In this document: positions 8,153 through 16,865 of the stretch, piece after piece
How the letters are laid out: each line of letters starts with the position of its first letter
Position numbering within the stretch: the stretch's first letter is position 1
Origin: CADCTB01 sp964479465
GTDB taxonomy: Bacteria; Actinomycetota; Acidimicrobiia; Acidimicrobiales; AC-14
Length of the DNA stretch: 54,733 nt
Reading direction: 5' to 3'
Assembly: GCA_964479465.1 (NCBI GenBank)
Contig: CAYZMG010000021.1
Coordinates: 1 to 54,733 of the forward strand
The notes under the pieces: model-generated
Databases searched by the model: none
What the model was told of the DNA's origin: nothing
Seen by the model: only the letters and a program-made list of their open reading frames with translations
Program-made: the position numbers and the translations under genes

Positions 8153-8821
8153 ATGAGCAAAGGACCGAGCGTGGGCGAGCGGTTGCAGACACTGGGCCAG
8201 GCGGAAGACGCCTTGGTGCCCAAGGTCATCGGAGAAGGGTCCAAGAAGGGCTCCACCTTCTTCGGAAGGATGGGCGATGTGGTCCAGCGCCCTCCGATGT
8301 GGGCCGTCATTGGAACCGGCCTCAGCGCCACCGGTGAGCGCGGGCGCCGGGCCGCCATCCGGGGCAGCGCCTGTTATCTGTCAGCCGCCGCAGCCCACCT
8401 GCCGATCAAGGCGCTCGTGGGGCGACGCCACCCTCCCGGCTCGGCCCGCCATCAGCTCGGCCCGTTCACCTCGTCGTTTCCGTCCGGTCATGCCGCCAGC
8501 GACCTGGCCTTCGTCTTCGGAGCGGCGCAGGAGATGCCTCGTGCGTTCGTGCCTCTCTCCGCCTTCTCTTTGGCCGTGCACTGGTCCCTCATACGAAAGC
8601 GGGCCCATTACCCGAGCGACGTCCTTGTCGGCGGTGCGCTGGGTATAGGGGTGGCGCTGGGGATGTGGAAGCTGTGGCCTCCCGGGCACGCCGCCGAGGA
8701 GGAGACGCCGAGCGTCCCGGGTGGCGGAGGCGACGAACGCTCAAGCGGACACTGCGAGGTGCCTGACAATGGCGACCCTGACGGACCTCCGCGGGTCTCT
8801 GACCTCGGCGTGACGCGATAG
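8153..8821 (+). CDS. PAP2-family phosphatase (membrane)
   Basis: Phosphatidic-acid phosphatase type 2 signature motifs: KALVGRRHPPG (motif 1), SSFPSGHAASD (motif 2, with the catalytic base His) and SLIRKRAHYPSDVLVGG (motif 3). In motif 3 the usual first Arg (SRxxxxxH) is Leu, although His152 and Asp156 are kept. Hydrophobic segments surround the motifs. The frame is open as far as 7802, but the first ~115 codons are low-complexity and unlike the family, so I place the start at ATG 8153; ATGs at 8081, 8099 and 8114 are alternatives. A Gly/Glu-rich tail follows the last TM segment. Likely dephosphorylates a lipid phosphate, perhaps undecaprenyl pyrophosphate. Confidence 0.75.
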   Translation: MSKGPSVGERLQTLGQAEDALVPKVIGEGSKKGSTFFGRMGDVVQRPPMWAVIGTGLSATGERGRRAAIRGSACYLSAAAAHLPIKALVGRRHPPGSARHQLGPFTSSFPSGHAASDLAFVFGAAQEMPRAFVPLSAFSLAVHWSLIRKRAHYPSDVLVGGALGIGVALGMWKLWPPGHAAEEETPSVPGGGGDERSSGHCEVPDNGDPDGPPRVSDLGVTR

Positions 8822-8883
8822 ACGGGTCCAGGCAGCCACCAGCCGGAGCCTCGCCGCATCCGGACGGCGGAGAACCGGGTTCC

Positions 8884-9197
8884 ATGCACGTGCGGTTCTG
8901 GGCTGGACCGGTGGACCCCATGCTCGGACTGTCGTGCTGCTCCACGGCATCGTGTCCAGTCGCTACCTGGTGCCGACAGCACGGGAGCTGGCTGGTTCAT
9001 GCCGCGTCCTCGCTCCGGACCTGCCCGGGTCCGGTCGAACGCCACCTACCGGCCCGCCGTTGAAGATCCCCGAGATGGCGGATCTGGTGGCGGCATGTTC
9101 GGTCACGTGTCCGAAGGCCGACGTGGGTATTCCGCTACCGGACGTTCGGCGCCCAGCTGATCGCCTTAGGGAACCCTTAAACCATTGTCTTAGGTGA
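8884..9197 (+). pseudogene. Alpha/beta-hydrolase N-terminal relic
   Basis: MHVRFWAGPVDP is readable from 8884, and after a frame change VLLHGIVSSRYLVPTARELA continues from 8934, followed by RVLAPDLPGSGRTP. These are the first strands and oxyanion loop (LHG) of a typical alpha/beta hydrolase. Nothing resembling the nucleophile elbow GxSxG, the acid or the catalytic His follows; the frame ends at 9197 inside an IdeR box. Frameshift plus truncation make this a remnant. Confidence 0.65.
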
Positions 9198-9205
9198 GCC
9201 TAAGA
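9188..9205 (+). promoter_or_regulatory. IdeR/DtxR iron box upstream of the siderophore uptake operon
   Basis: TCTTAGG-TGAG-CCTAAGA is a perfect seven-base dyad matching the IdeR/DtxR consensus TTAGGTTAGGCTAACCTAA over its core. It lies about 45 bases before the first gene of the iron ABC operon. A TTGTCT (9185-9190) and an AT-rich TATTGA (9209-9214) around it could be -35 and -10, so the repressor would occlude the polymerase. The DtxR-family gene at 21246 is the obvious regulator. Confidence 0.85.
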
Positions 9206-9247
9206 GATTATTGACAGTACGCCTAACAACACGGCAGGATGCCGGGC

Positions 9248-10204
9248 ATGGTCCGAATTGCCCGGTGGTCGACCGTGCTCCTCCTGATCGTGATGGCTGC
9301 GTGCGGGGACCGGAACGGCCGCGGCGGGGCGCCGGCGTCACCGGCAACCAGCGCCGTACCGAGAACCGTCGAGCATGCCTTCGGGCGCACCGAGGTGCCG
9401 GCCGACCCCCGCCGGATCGTGGTGCTCAACCAGTACTCCCTCCTCGACTATCTCGTTGCAGTCGGCGTCAAACCGGTCGGGTCGAGCGGTGACCAGGCCG
9501 CCGGCTATCCCTTCGGCCGGTGGCTCGAGGGCAAGACCCAGGGCGTGGAGATGGTCGGTGGCACCGAGTCCCCGAACCTGGAGAAGATCGCTGCCCTCCG
9601 TCCCGACCTCATCCTCGCCAATCCGTGGCAGACGGAGCTGGCGCCGGCGCTGAGCCAGATCGCGCCCACCATCGGCGTGCCCCTCACCTACGCCGGCTAC
9701 GAGGAGGAGTTCCGCTTCGTCGCCGGTCTCGTCGGCCGAACCGCCCAGGCCGAAGAGGTGATCGCCAGGCATCGTTCCCGGCTGGAAGCGTTCAAGTCGG
9801 CCATGGGCACCCGGGCGGCCTCGACCGAGGTGTCGGTGGCCCGCCTCTTGCCCGGACAGATCCGGGTGGAGGGAAAGTCGTACGTGACGACGCTGCTGGG
9901 CGCGGCCGGGTTGCGCCGGCCGGCGGCCCACACCGCTGAGGGGCTGAAGTTGAGCCCCGAGCAGCTGGCGACCATCGACGGCGACGTGCTCTTCGTGTAC
10001 TCGGCGGCGAATGCCGCCGCTGAGCCGGACAACGCCAAGGCCCGGGAGGCCTTCACGCAGAACCCGCTGTGGGCCAACCTGCGGGCCGTCCGCAACGGCC
10101 AGGTCCACGTAGTGGACTCCTTCCTGTGGGCCGGCGGCGGGATGCTGTGGGCCGGCGCGGTGCTCGACGACATCTCGGGCCGCCTCCTGCCCCGGCGTAA
10201 CTGA
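9248..10204 (+). CDS. Iron-siderophore ABC transporter substrate-binding lipoprotein
   Basis: A class III (FecB/FhuD/BtuF) binding protein of about 318 residues with a lipoprotein signal (VLLLIVMAACGD). Landmarks: RRIVVLNQYSLLDYLVAVGVKPVG, then EKIAALRPDLILAN, the pattern of the TroA-like fold, and a C-terminal NGQVHVVD. It delivers a ferric siderophore to the two FecCD permeases encoded directly downstream (10214 and 11284). ATG 9248 has AGGA eight bases upstream; ATG 9239 is in frame and would add three residues. Expression should be iron-repressed through the box at 9188-9205. Confidence 0.9.
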   Translation: MVRIARWSTVLLLIVMAACGDRNGRGGAPASPATSAVPRTVEHAFGRTEVPADPRRIVVLNQYSLLDYLVAVGVKPVGSSGDQAAGYPFGRWLEGKTQGVEMVGGTESPNLEKIAALRPDLILANPWQTELAPALSQIAPTIGVPLTYAGYEEEFRFVAGLVGRTAQAEEVIARHRSRLEAFKSAMGTRAASTEVSVARLLPGQIRVEGKSYVTTLLGAAGLRRPAAHTAEGLKLSPEQLATIDGDVLFVYSAANAAAEPDNAKAREAFTQNPLWANLRAVRNGQVHVVDSFLWAGGGMLWAGAVLDDISGRLLPRRN

Positions 10205-10213
10205 ACAGTCGGG

Positions 10214-11287
10214 ATGACGGCACCCGTCGGCGCTCCACCGCGGCCACCAGCGCTCCACGCCTCCCACACCCGCACACCGGCGGTGGCCCGACGTGCGTGG
10301 CTGCGCTGGCTCGGGCTCCTGGGCCTCCTGGGGGCGGTGGTGGCCGCCGCGTTGGCGAGCGTGGCCTACGGGTCCAAGCCCATCCCGCTGGGGGGTGTGC
10401 TCGACGCAATCTTCGCCTTCGACGGGTCCAACGACCATCTCATCGTCCGCAGCCTCCGGGTGCCGCGCACCGCGGTCGGCCTGGGGGCGGGGATCGCCCT
10501 CGGCTCGGCCGGGGCGCTCATGCAGGGCGTCACCCGCAACCCCCTGGCCGATCCCGGAATCCTCGGCGTCAACGCCGGCGCCTCTCTGGCCGTGGTGATC
10601 GCCATCTACGCCTTCGGCATCTCCGACCTCTCGGTCTACGTATGGTTCGCCTTTGCCGGCACCCTGCTGGCGGCCCTGGTGGTCTACGGGTTGGGCTCGC
10701 TCGGCCGGGAGGGGGCGACACCGGTCAAGCTGGCGCTGGCGGGGGCGGCCGTGAGCGCGCTGTTGGGCTCCCTCACCAGCGCACTGCTCCTTCTCGACAT
10801 CGCCACCCTCGACCAGTTCCGCTTCTGGGCCGTGGGTTCGCTGGGCGGGCGCAACGGCGACATCGTCCGCCAGGTCGCCCCCTTCCTGGCCGTGGGGACG
10901 GTGCTGGCCCTGGCGTCCGCCCGGTCGCTCAACGCCCTCAGCCTCGGCGACGACGTGGCCCGCTCGCTCGGCAGCCGGGTCGGCCTGGCCCGCGCCGTCG
11001 CCGCCGTCTCGGTCGTGCTGCTGGTCGGCTCCGCCGTGGCCGTTGCCGGCCCAATCGGCTTCGTCGGGCTCACCGTCCCCCACGTGGCCCGCGCCATCTG
11101 CGGGCCGGACTACCGCTGGATCCTTCCGTACTCGGCGCTGCTGGCACCCGTCCTGCTCCTCGTCGCCGACGTGGCCGGGCGGGTCGTCGCCCGTCCCGCC
11201 GAGCTCGAGGTCGGCATCGTGACCGCCTTCGTCGGGGCACCGTTCTTCATCCTCCTCGTCCGCCGCCGCAAGCTGGCCGAGCTGTGA
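10214..11287 (+). CDS. FecCD-family siderophore ABC permease
   Basis: A 357-residue polytopic permease with about ten TM segments. Family marks: SLRVPRTAVGLGAGIALGSAG, MQGVTRNPLADPGILGVNAGA, the coupling-helix region SLGDDVARSLGSRVG, and AGPIGFVGLTVPHVAR. It starts nine bases after the binding-protein gene. It probably pairs with the second FecCD permease (11284), which overlaps its stop by four bases (GTGA), as in FepD/FepG heterodimers. Confidence 0.93.
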   Translation: MTAPVGAPPRPPALHASHTRTPAVARRAWLRWLGLLGLLGAVVAAALASVAYGSKPIPLGGVLDAIFAFDGSNDHLIVRSLRVPRTAVGLGAGIALGSAGALMQGVTRNPLADPGILGVNAGASLAVVIAIYAFGISDLSVYVWFAFAGTLLAALVVYGLGSLGREGATPVKLALAGAAVSALLGSLTSALLLLDIATLDQFRFWAVGSLGGRNGDIVRQVAPFLAVGTVLALASARSLNALSLGDDVARSLGSRVGLARAVAAVSVVLLVGSAVAVAGPIGFVGLTVPHVARAICGPDYRWILPYSALLAPVLLLVADVAGRVVARPAELEVGIVTAFVGAPFFILLVRRRKLAEL

Positions 11288-12453
11288 GGGCGCCCGTGAC
11301 CGTCAGCCGCACGGTGGTGCTGCCCACGCGACGGGTGCTACGGGTGTCCCGCCCGAGGTTCTCCCGTCCCGTCGACCTGCGCGTCGCCGGCGTCTCGCTC
11401 GCCCTCCTGGCCGTCATCTGTGTCGCCGGGGCGGTGAGCGTCAGCGTGGGCGACTTCCCGATCCCCCTCGCCGACGTCGTCCCGGCCAGCGCGTACGGCC
11501 GCGCCTACGGCTTCGAGCGGACCATGGACAACCTCGGGGCCATCTTCGGACCGCTGCTCGCCCTGGGCTTGGTCGCCATCTTCGGCTACGGCGACGCCGA
11601 CGCCTTCTTCATCGTCAACACCCTGCGGCTGCCTCGGGCCCTGACGGCCATCCTGGTGGGCGCCGCGTTCGGGCTCTCCGGCGCCGTGTTCCAGAGCCTG
11701 GCTCGGAACCCGCTTGCCAGCCCCGACATCATCGGCGTGAACGCAGGGGCGGCCGCCGCCGCCGTACTGGTCATCGTGGTGGTCGGAGGCACTGCGTCGG
11801 AGGTCGCCCTCGGTGCCCTGGCCGGCGCTCTCGTCACCGCGATCGCCATCTACCTGCTCGCCTACCGGCGTGGCGTCACTGGCTATCGCCTGGTGCTGGT
11901 CGGCATCGGCGTCACCGCCATGCTGTCGAGCGTCACGTCTTACCTGCTGACCCGGGCGGAGATCTTCCAGGCCCAGCGGGCGACGGTGTGGCTGACCGGC
12001 AGCCTGAACGCCCGGGGCTGGGAACACGTGCGCCCGGTTACCTGGGCTCTGGCCCTTCTTCTGCCACTGACCCTGGGCCTTGGCCGCCAGCTGCGTGCGC
12101 TGCAGCTGGGTGATGACGCCGCCCGGGGTCTGGGCACCCGGGTCGAGACGGCGCGTGTGGGGCTGATCGTCTCCGCGGTGGGGCTGGCCGCGGTGGCCAC
12201 AGCTTCCGCCGGGCCGGTGGCCTTCGTCGCCCTCGTCTCGCCCCAGATCGCCCGCCGCTTGGTCCGGGGCGGCACGCCGGCACTCGGTTCAGCTGCCCTG
12301 TGCGGCGCCGCCCTCATGCTGCTCTCCGACCTGGTGGCTCGCCGCCTGTTCGCCCCGACCGAGCTTCCGGTAGGCGTGATCACCGCCGTCCTTGGTGCGC
12401 CCTACCTGATCTGGCTCCTGGCCCGGGCCAACCGGATCGGGTCCGCAGGGTGA
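11284..12453 (+). CDS. FecCD-family siderophore ABC permease with an MFS-like insert
   Basis: The second permease (FepG-like), 389 residues from the GTG that overlaps the previous stop; a GTG at 11296 is also possible. FecCD marks: TLRLPRALTAILVGAAFG, FQSLARNPLASPDIIGVNAGA, QLGDDAARGLGTRVE, AGPVAFVALVSPQIAR. Between DFPIPLADVV and IFGYGDADAFF lie 32 extra residues (codons 11482-11577) beginning PASAYGRAYGFER and ending GPLLALGLVA. That segment is foreign to FecCD proteins and reads like an MFS transporter loop and helix. The insertion keeps the frame and explains the length above the usual ~350. Whether the protein is functional is open. Confidence 0.88.
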   Translation: MRAPVTVSRTVVLPTRRVLRVSRPRFSRPVDLRVAGVSLALLAVICVAGAVSVSVGDFPIPLADVVPASAYGRAYGFERTMDNLGAIFGPLLALGLVAIFGYGDADAFFIVNTLRLPRALTAILVGAAFGLSGAVFQSLARNPLASPDIIGVNAGAAAAAVLVIVVVGGTASEVALGALAGALVTAIAIYLLAYRRGVTGYRLVLVGIGVTAMLSSVTSYLLTRAEIFQAQRATVWLTGSLNARGWEHVRPVTWALALLLPLTLGLGRQLRALQLGDDAARGLGTRVETARVGLIVSAVGLAAVATASAGPVAFVALVSPQIARRLVRGGTPALGSAALCGAALMLLSDLVARRLFAPTELPVGVITAVLGAPYLIWLLARANRIGSAG

Positions 12454-12490
12454 TGTGCCTCCGCCAGCCCCACGCCGGGAGGTAGTGCCG

Positions 12491-13069
12491 ATGGATGCCA
12501 GATTCGATGCCGCCACGCGCTGGAAGCTGCGGGTCGCCGCCAGCCTCTCCACCGCCCTGCCGGTCCGGGTCCTCGTGACCGACGGGCCGGTCCTGCTCTT
12601 CGAGGTGCGCCGGCCACCGACGCCCGCTGACCCCGGCCGCATGGTGCTGCCACCGTGCTGGTTCCGGACCATGGTGACGAGCGTCCGGTCGCCGGTCCTC
12701 CCGGTCGTCGGTCCGCTCACCGAGGCGATGGTGAACGCCCGGCAACTGCGTGTCACACCCGTGCTGGAACACGCCGGCGCCTCATTACCGGGAGGTATCT
12801 GGCGGCTGAATCACCCCGCCTCGGCGACATACGTCTTCGCCACGGGACTGTCCCAGAGTGCAGCTCAGGGCGCGATCGGTGCCGACCCCGATGTCGCCGC
12901 CCTCGACCCGGGACTCCTGTCCGACCCGGCCACGGGCGTGACCCTTGTGTCGGCCACCGCCGGATCGACCGCCGACCCGGTCACCACCCTCGACGTCGTG
13001 ACCGGGATGCTGGCGCGCTGTGCTGCGGCGGACCTCTTGGCCGAGGTCGCAGGCGGTCGGGCCTCATGA
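12491..13069 (+). CDS. Unknown protein embedded in the siderophore uptake operon
   Basis: A 192-residue soluble protein not recognised. It starts MDARFDAATRWKLRVAASLS; GGGAGGT six bases before the ATG fixes the start. The sequence alternates hydrophobic strands (VRVLVTDGPVLLFEVRR, VTLVSATAGS) with loops and has two Cys. There is no signal peptide and no TM segment. It sits between the permease (37 bases upstream) and the ATPase, whose ATG overlaps its stop (ATGA), so it is certainly part of the operon. A role in siderophore use or iron release is inference from context only. Confidence 0.75.
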   Translation: MDARFDAATRWKLRVAASLSTALPVRVLVTDGPVLLFEVRRPPTPADPGRMVLPPCWFRTMVTSVRSPVLPVVGPLTEAMVNARQLRVTPVLEHAGASLPGGIWRLNHPASATYVFATGLSQSAAQGAIGADPDVAALDPGLLSDPATGVTLVSATAGSTADPVTTLDVVTGMLARCAAADLLAEVAGGRAS

Positions 13070-13896
13070 CCCTTCGCGGCGAGGGCATCCGACTCGCGTA
13101 CGACGAGCGCGTCGTGGTCGAGGACCTGTCGATCACCATTCCACCCGGGCGCATCACCGTCATCGTGGGGCCAAACGCCTGCGGCAAATCAACGCTGCTG
13201 CGGGCCCTGGCCCGGCTCCTCAAGCCCAAGGCGGGGACGGTGTACCTCGACGGCCAGGCCATCGGGAGGCTGCCCACGCGCCAGGTCGCCACCCGCCTGG
13301 GCATCCTGCCCCAGTCGCCCATCGCTCCCGAAGGCCTTACCGTTGCCGACCTGGTGGCGAGGGGTCGCAACCCCCACCAGCGGTGGCTCCAGCAGTGGAG
13401 CCCAGACGACGAGGCTGCGGTGGCCCAAGCGCTGGCGGCGACGGGCACCGCGGAGCTGGCGGCGCGCCCGGTGGACGAGCTGTCCGGAGGTCAGCGCCAG
13501 CGGGCGTGGATCGCCATGGCCCTGGCCCAGGGGACGCCGATCATGCTCCTCGACGAACCCACCACGTTCCTGGACCTGGCCCACCAGGTCGAGGTGCTCG
13601 ACCTCCTTGCCCGCCTCAATCGCGACGAAGAGCGCACCGTGGTGCTGGTGCTGCACGACCTCAACCAGGCCTGCCGCTACGCCCACCATCTGGTCGCCAT
13701 GACCGAGGGGGCCATCGCCGCCGAAGGACCGCCCGCCGAGGTGGTCACCGAGGAGCTGGTTGAGCGGGTCTTCGGCCTGGCCGTGCGCATCCTGGCCGAC
13801 CCCGTCACCGGCACCCCTCTCGTCGTTCCCGCCGGCCACCCCCATCGCATGGACACCTCGACCGTCGACCCCAAACAGGAGGTTCCCTCGCCATGA
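13066..13896 (+). CDS. Iron-siderophore ABC transporter ATPase (FecE/FepC)
   Basis: A 276-residue ABC ATPase. Walker A GPNACGKST (residues 35-43), Q-loop region LGILPQSP, signature LSGGQRQRAWIAMALAQ, Walker B IMLLDEPTTFLDLAHQ and H-loop VLVLHDLNQA are all intact. HQVEVLDLL and DLNQACRYAHHL are typical of the FecE/HmuV subfamily. It powers the FecCD permeases 10214 and 11284. ATGA overlap with the upstream gene and again with the downstream binding-protein gene shows tight coupling. Confidence 0.95.
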   Translation: MTLRGEGIRLAYDERVVVEDLSITIPPGRITVIVGPNACGKSTLLRALARLLKPKAGTVYLDGQAIGRLPTRQVATRLGILPQSPIAPEGLTVADLVARGRNPHQRWLQQWSPDDEAAVAQALAATGTAELAARPVDELSGGQRQRAWIAMALAQGTPIMLLDEPTTFLDLAHQVEVLDLLARLNRDEERTVVLVLHDLNQACRYAHHLVAMTEGAIAAEGPPAEVVTEELVERVFGLAVRILADPVTGTPLVVPAGHPHRMDTSTVDPKQEVPSP

Positions 13897-14930
13897 TCAT
13901 CCACCGACGCCGCCCGAGCGCGACGCTCAGGCCAGTGCCGGCGTTCGGCGTGGCTCTTCTGCTGCTCGCCGGAGCGGCGTGCGGCTCCGACGGCGGCGGA
14001 ACCTCGGCGGCACCGGCCGGCGAGCCGCAGTCCGCCACCACCCGGGAGTTCACCCACACCTTCGGGACGTCGACGATCCCGATGAGCCCCCAGCGGATCG
14101 TGACCACCCAGGACCAGAACGCGCTGCTGCCCCTCCTGGAGCTGGGTGTGAAGCCGGTGGGCAGCGCCGGCCTGATTGACAAGCAGACCGGGGAGCGCAG
14201 ATTCCGGCGCACCGACGGCTTCAACACGTCGGGGATCGAGTTCGTCGGCGCCTACGGCGACCCGAACATCGAGGCCGTGGCCGCGCTGCGCCCGGACCTG
14301 ATCGTCGGCCCCGGGAACGAGAAGCCCGAGGTGGCCGAGAAGCTGGGCCAGGTCGCGCCCTACGTCGGTGTCCAGGTGTTCGGGCGGCCGCTGACCGCAG
14401 CCCTGCTGGACTTCGGCGAGCTGGCGGGCCGCGCCGACCAGGCCCGGACGCTGAAGGCCGCCTACGACGCCCGGATCGCCAAGGTGAAGGCCGCGCTCAA
14501 GGAGCGTCACCCCCGCCTCACCGTGACCATCGTCAGCACCTTCGAGGCCGGCACCTTCGTGCTCCAGGACTGCGGCCAGGCCATGGGGACAGTCGCCCAC
14601 GACCTCGACCTCGGTCGGCCGACGGCCCAGCAGAGCACCGATCGGATCGCCTGCAGGACGACACAGACCCTCAGCATCGAGCGGCTGGCCGAGCACGACG
14701 CCGACGTCGTCCTCGTGGTCGACTACTCCGCCGACGGCGGGGCACCGGACCAGGGCCTCGTCGCCGAGCCGCTGTGGCGGCAGCTGCAGGCTGCCCAGCG
14801 CGGCCAGCTCCACGTCATCGACGGCTCGCTGACAGTCGGTTCAGCCTGGGCCCGCATGGACCGGTTCATCGATGTCCTGGAGACCCACCTCCTCGCCAAC
14901 GGCGTCGTGGCCACGGGCGTCAACCGGTGA
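13893..14930 (+). CDS. Second iron-siderophore substrate-binding lipoprotein
   Basis: A class III binding protein of 345 residues with lipoprotein signal LLLLAGAACGSD. Landmarks: TFGTSTIPMSPQRIVTTQDQ, LLELGVKPVGSAG, EAVAALRPDLIVGPGNEKP, then a C-lobe with ADVVLVVDYS and GQLHVIDGS. It differs clearly from the binding protein at 9248, so the operon may serve two siderophore types through one permease pair. Start ATG overlaps the ATPase stop by four bases. Confidence 0.92.
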   Translation: MIIHRRRPSATLRPVPAFGVALLLLAGAACGSDGGGTSAAPAGEPQSATTREFTHTFGTSTIPMSPQRIVTTQDQNALLPLLELGVKPVGSAGLIDKQTGERRFRRTDGFNTSGIEFVGAYGDPNIEAVAALRPDLIVGPGNEKPEVAEKLGQVAPYVGVQVFGRPLTAALLDFGELAGRADQARTLKAAYDARIAKVKAALKERHPRLTVTIVSTFEAGTFVLQDCGQAMGTVAHDLDLGRPTAQQSTDRIACRTTQTLSIERLAEHDADVVLVVDYSADGGAPDQGLVAEPLWRQLQAAQRGQLHVIDGSLTVGSAWARMDRFIDVLETHLLANGVVATGVNR

Positions 14931-15763
14931 CCCTTCCATCCGGGCTCGCCGGGGTCGGGCGGCGGCTGAGCGAAACTGACGAGCACCTCGGCTTCGGCGT
15001 GGGCTCACCGGACGGCGACGGATGGTTCGGCTTCGATGACCTGATCAGGTCCGGGCTCCTCGACCGGTTGGCGGCACAGCTGGTGGCCCGGGAGGGGCGT
15101 CGCGACGTCGCCGGGTCCTATCTCGGCTCCCACCTCGCCTCGCCGGTCCTGCGCACGACGGTGGCCTCGATCCTCCTGGAGCGCCGCTGTCCTGACCCCA
15201 GCCCGGCCAACGTCGTCGTCCATCTCGACGGGGACGGCTGCTTTGACGGCGTGTCGTTCCGCGAACCGACCATGGCGGTACTGCGCGACGATGCCGCCGC
15301 GGCGGACCCGGCGTCGGTGGTGGTGGGAGGCCCCGCCGCGCTCGCGACGTGGTGGGCCCAGCGGATGCTGGTCAGCCTCGACCCGCTGCTGGATGGAGTG
15401 CGCCGCCGGCTGCCCTACGGCCGGCGGGGGCTGTGGGGGGCGGTGGCCGACCGGGTGGCCGCCGTGGCCATGGCTGTGTCGCGCTCGGCGGCAATACCGG
15501 GCCCGGCCGCATGGAGCCAGGCGAGCGGCCTCCTTGACGCTCTCGCTCTGCGGGCCCCTGTCGACATCAAACGACCAGCGTCGCTCCCGGTCATGCGTCC
15601 CGGCGGCGGCGAGGGCTGGTTCATCGTGCGGGGGACGTGCTGCCTCTACTACCGCACGGTCGCCGAGCCCGACCCCTGCGGGGACGGCTACTGCACCACC
15701 TGCCCCTTCACCGATCCTGACCACCGCCGGCGCAAGCTCGCCGGTGTCCTGGCCGGGAGGTAG
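14927..15763 (+). CDS. FhuF-like ferric-siderophore reductase ([2Fe-2S])
   Basis: About 278 residues. The C-terminus carries GTCCLYYRT followed by PDPCGDGYCTTCPF, the CC...CxxC iron-sulfur motif that defines the FhuF family. Here the cysteines are CC, one more after eleven residues, and a further CxxC, so five Cys compete for four ligand positions. The start is a GTG overlapping the preceding stop (GTGA). FhuF proteins reduce Fe(III) in hydroxamate siderophores in the cytoplasm, which fits as the last step after import by this operon. Confidence 0.82.
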   Translation: MTLPSGLAGVGRRLSETDEHLGFGVGSPDGDGWFGFDDLIRSGLLDRLAAQLVAREGRRDVAGSYLGSHLASPVLRTTVASILLERRCPDPSPANVVVHLDGDGCFDGVSFREPTMAVLRDDAAAADPASVVVGGPAALATWWAQRMLVSLDPLLDGVRRRLPYGRRGLWGAVADRVAAVAMAVSRSAAIPGPAAWSQASGLLDALALRAPVDIKRPASLPVMRPGGGEGWFIVRGTCCLYYRTVAEPDPCGDGYCTTCPFTDPDHRRRKLAGVLAGR

Positions 15764-15765
15764 CC

Positions 15766-16865
15766 GTTGAGGCGATAGAGGCCCGCGCCACGCTGCAGGC
15801 CACGAACGCGTCCTCGTGGGCCGCGGACCGCCTGGCCCGGGCGGACATGCGGCTGCTGGCGGCAAACGCCCGAGTGCTCCGGGCCGAGAACCGCCTCTCG
15901 ATCACCGGGTGGCTGCAGCAAGCGGCGCTGGCCGCGGTGGTCGTAGGCGGGGGAATCCTGGCCGAGCGAGGGAGCGTACGCGTGGGCGAGGTGGCCACCG
16001 TCGCGCTGGCGCTGCGGCGCCTGTTCGGCCCCCTCGACTCGATGGCGTGGCTCGACGGCCAGGCCGTGTCGTCACGCGCCCGGCTGGCTCGGATCCTCGA
16101 TCTCATCGGAGACAGTCGGCCGCGGTTCGGCGACGAGGGCGGTGCCGTCGCCGAGAAGGAAGCGGGCGAGGCGACCCTTCGAATCGACGGGGTCACCTTC
16201 GCCTACGACGGCGGGCCGGCGGTGCTCGCCGGCGTCACCCTGCGAGTAGCCGCCGGTGAACACGTCGCCATCGTCGGTCCGAGCGGCGCAGGCAAATCGA
16301 CCCTCGCCAAGCTGGTTGCCGGGCTGCTCGAACCGCAGACGGGCACTGTCACCTTGGGTGGGCGGAAAGTGACCACCGGACCTGGTCACCGGCGCCGGAT
16401 CGTCCTCATCCCCCAGGAGGGGCACGTGAGCGCCGGCACGCTGGCCGACAACCTGCGCCTGGTGTCCGGGGCCCACACCGACGAGGCGCTGGCGCGTGCC
16501 GTCGATGCCGCCGGCCTGACCGACTGGGTGATGACGTTGCCCGACGGCATCGAGACCGTGCTGGCCGACCGGGGCGCCAACCTGTCGGCCGGCGAACGCC
16601 AGCTGGTGGCACTTGCGAGAGCGGCCCTGGCCGATCCCGAGGTACTCGTGCTCGACGAGGCGACCGCCGACGTCGACCCAGCCACCGAGGCGGCCGTGTC
16701 GACCGCCCTGGGCCGGCTCGGGTCGGGCCGCACCCCCTGCTGGTCGTGGCCCACCGTCCCGCCACCGCCGCCCGGTTCCGCCGCGTCGTGAAGGTGGCCG
16801 GCGGCCGCGTGCTCGAGATCGACCACGCCGAAGACACCGAGACCGAAGGAGGGACCCATCCATGA
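15766..16865 (+). pseudogene. 5'-truncated, frameshifted ABC exporter (TMD-NBD fusion)
   Basis: The frame starts abruptly in the middle of a type IV exporter transmembrane domain (ARATLQATNASS through the last TM helix near LAAVVVGGGILAE). It then gives a full ATPase: Walker A GPSGAGKST, signature LSAGERQLVALARA, Walker B VLVLDEATADVD. About 270 N-terminal residues are missing and there is no start codon with a ribosome binding site. At about 16736 one C is missing after CGCACC; restoring it yields the H-loop LLVVAHRPATAARF and a normal end at 16865. The family includes siderophore importers of the IrtAB type, which fits the location (inference). Confidence 0.75.

Noticed and set aside
9338..11083. 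A 581-codon minus-strand open frame over the iron ABC genes
   Set aside because: Asp/Gly/Arg-rich translation with no motif, opposite to well-supported siderophore uptake genes.
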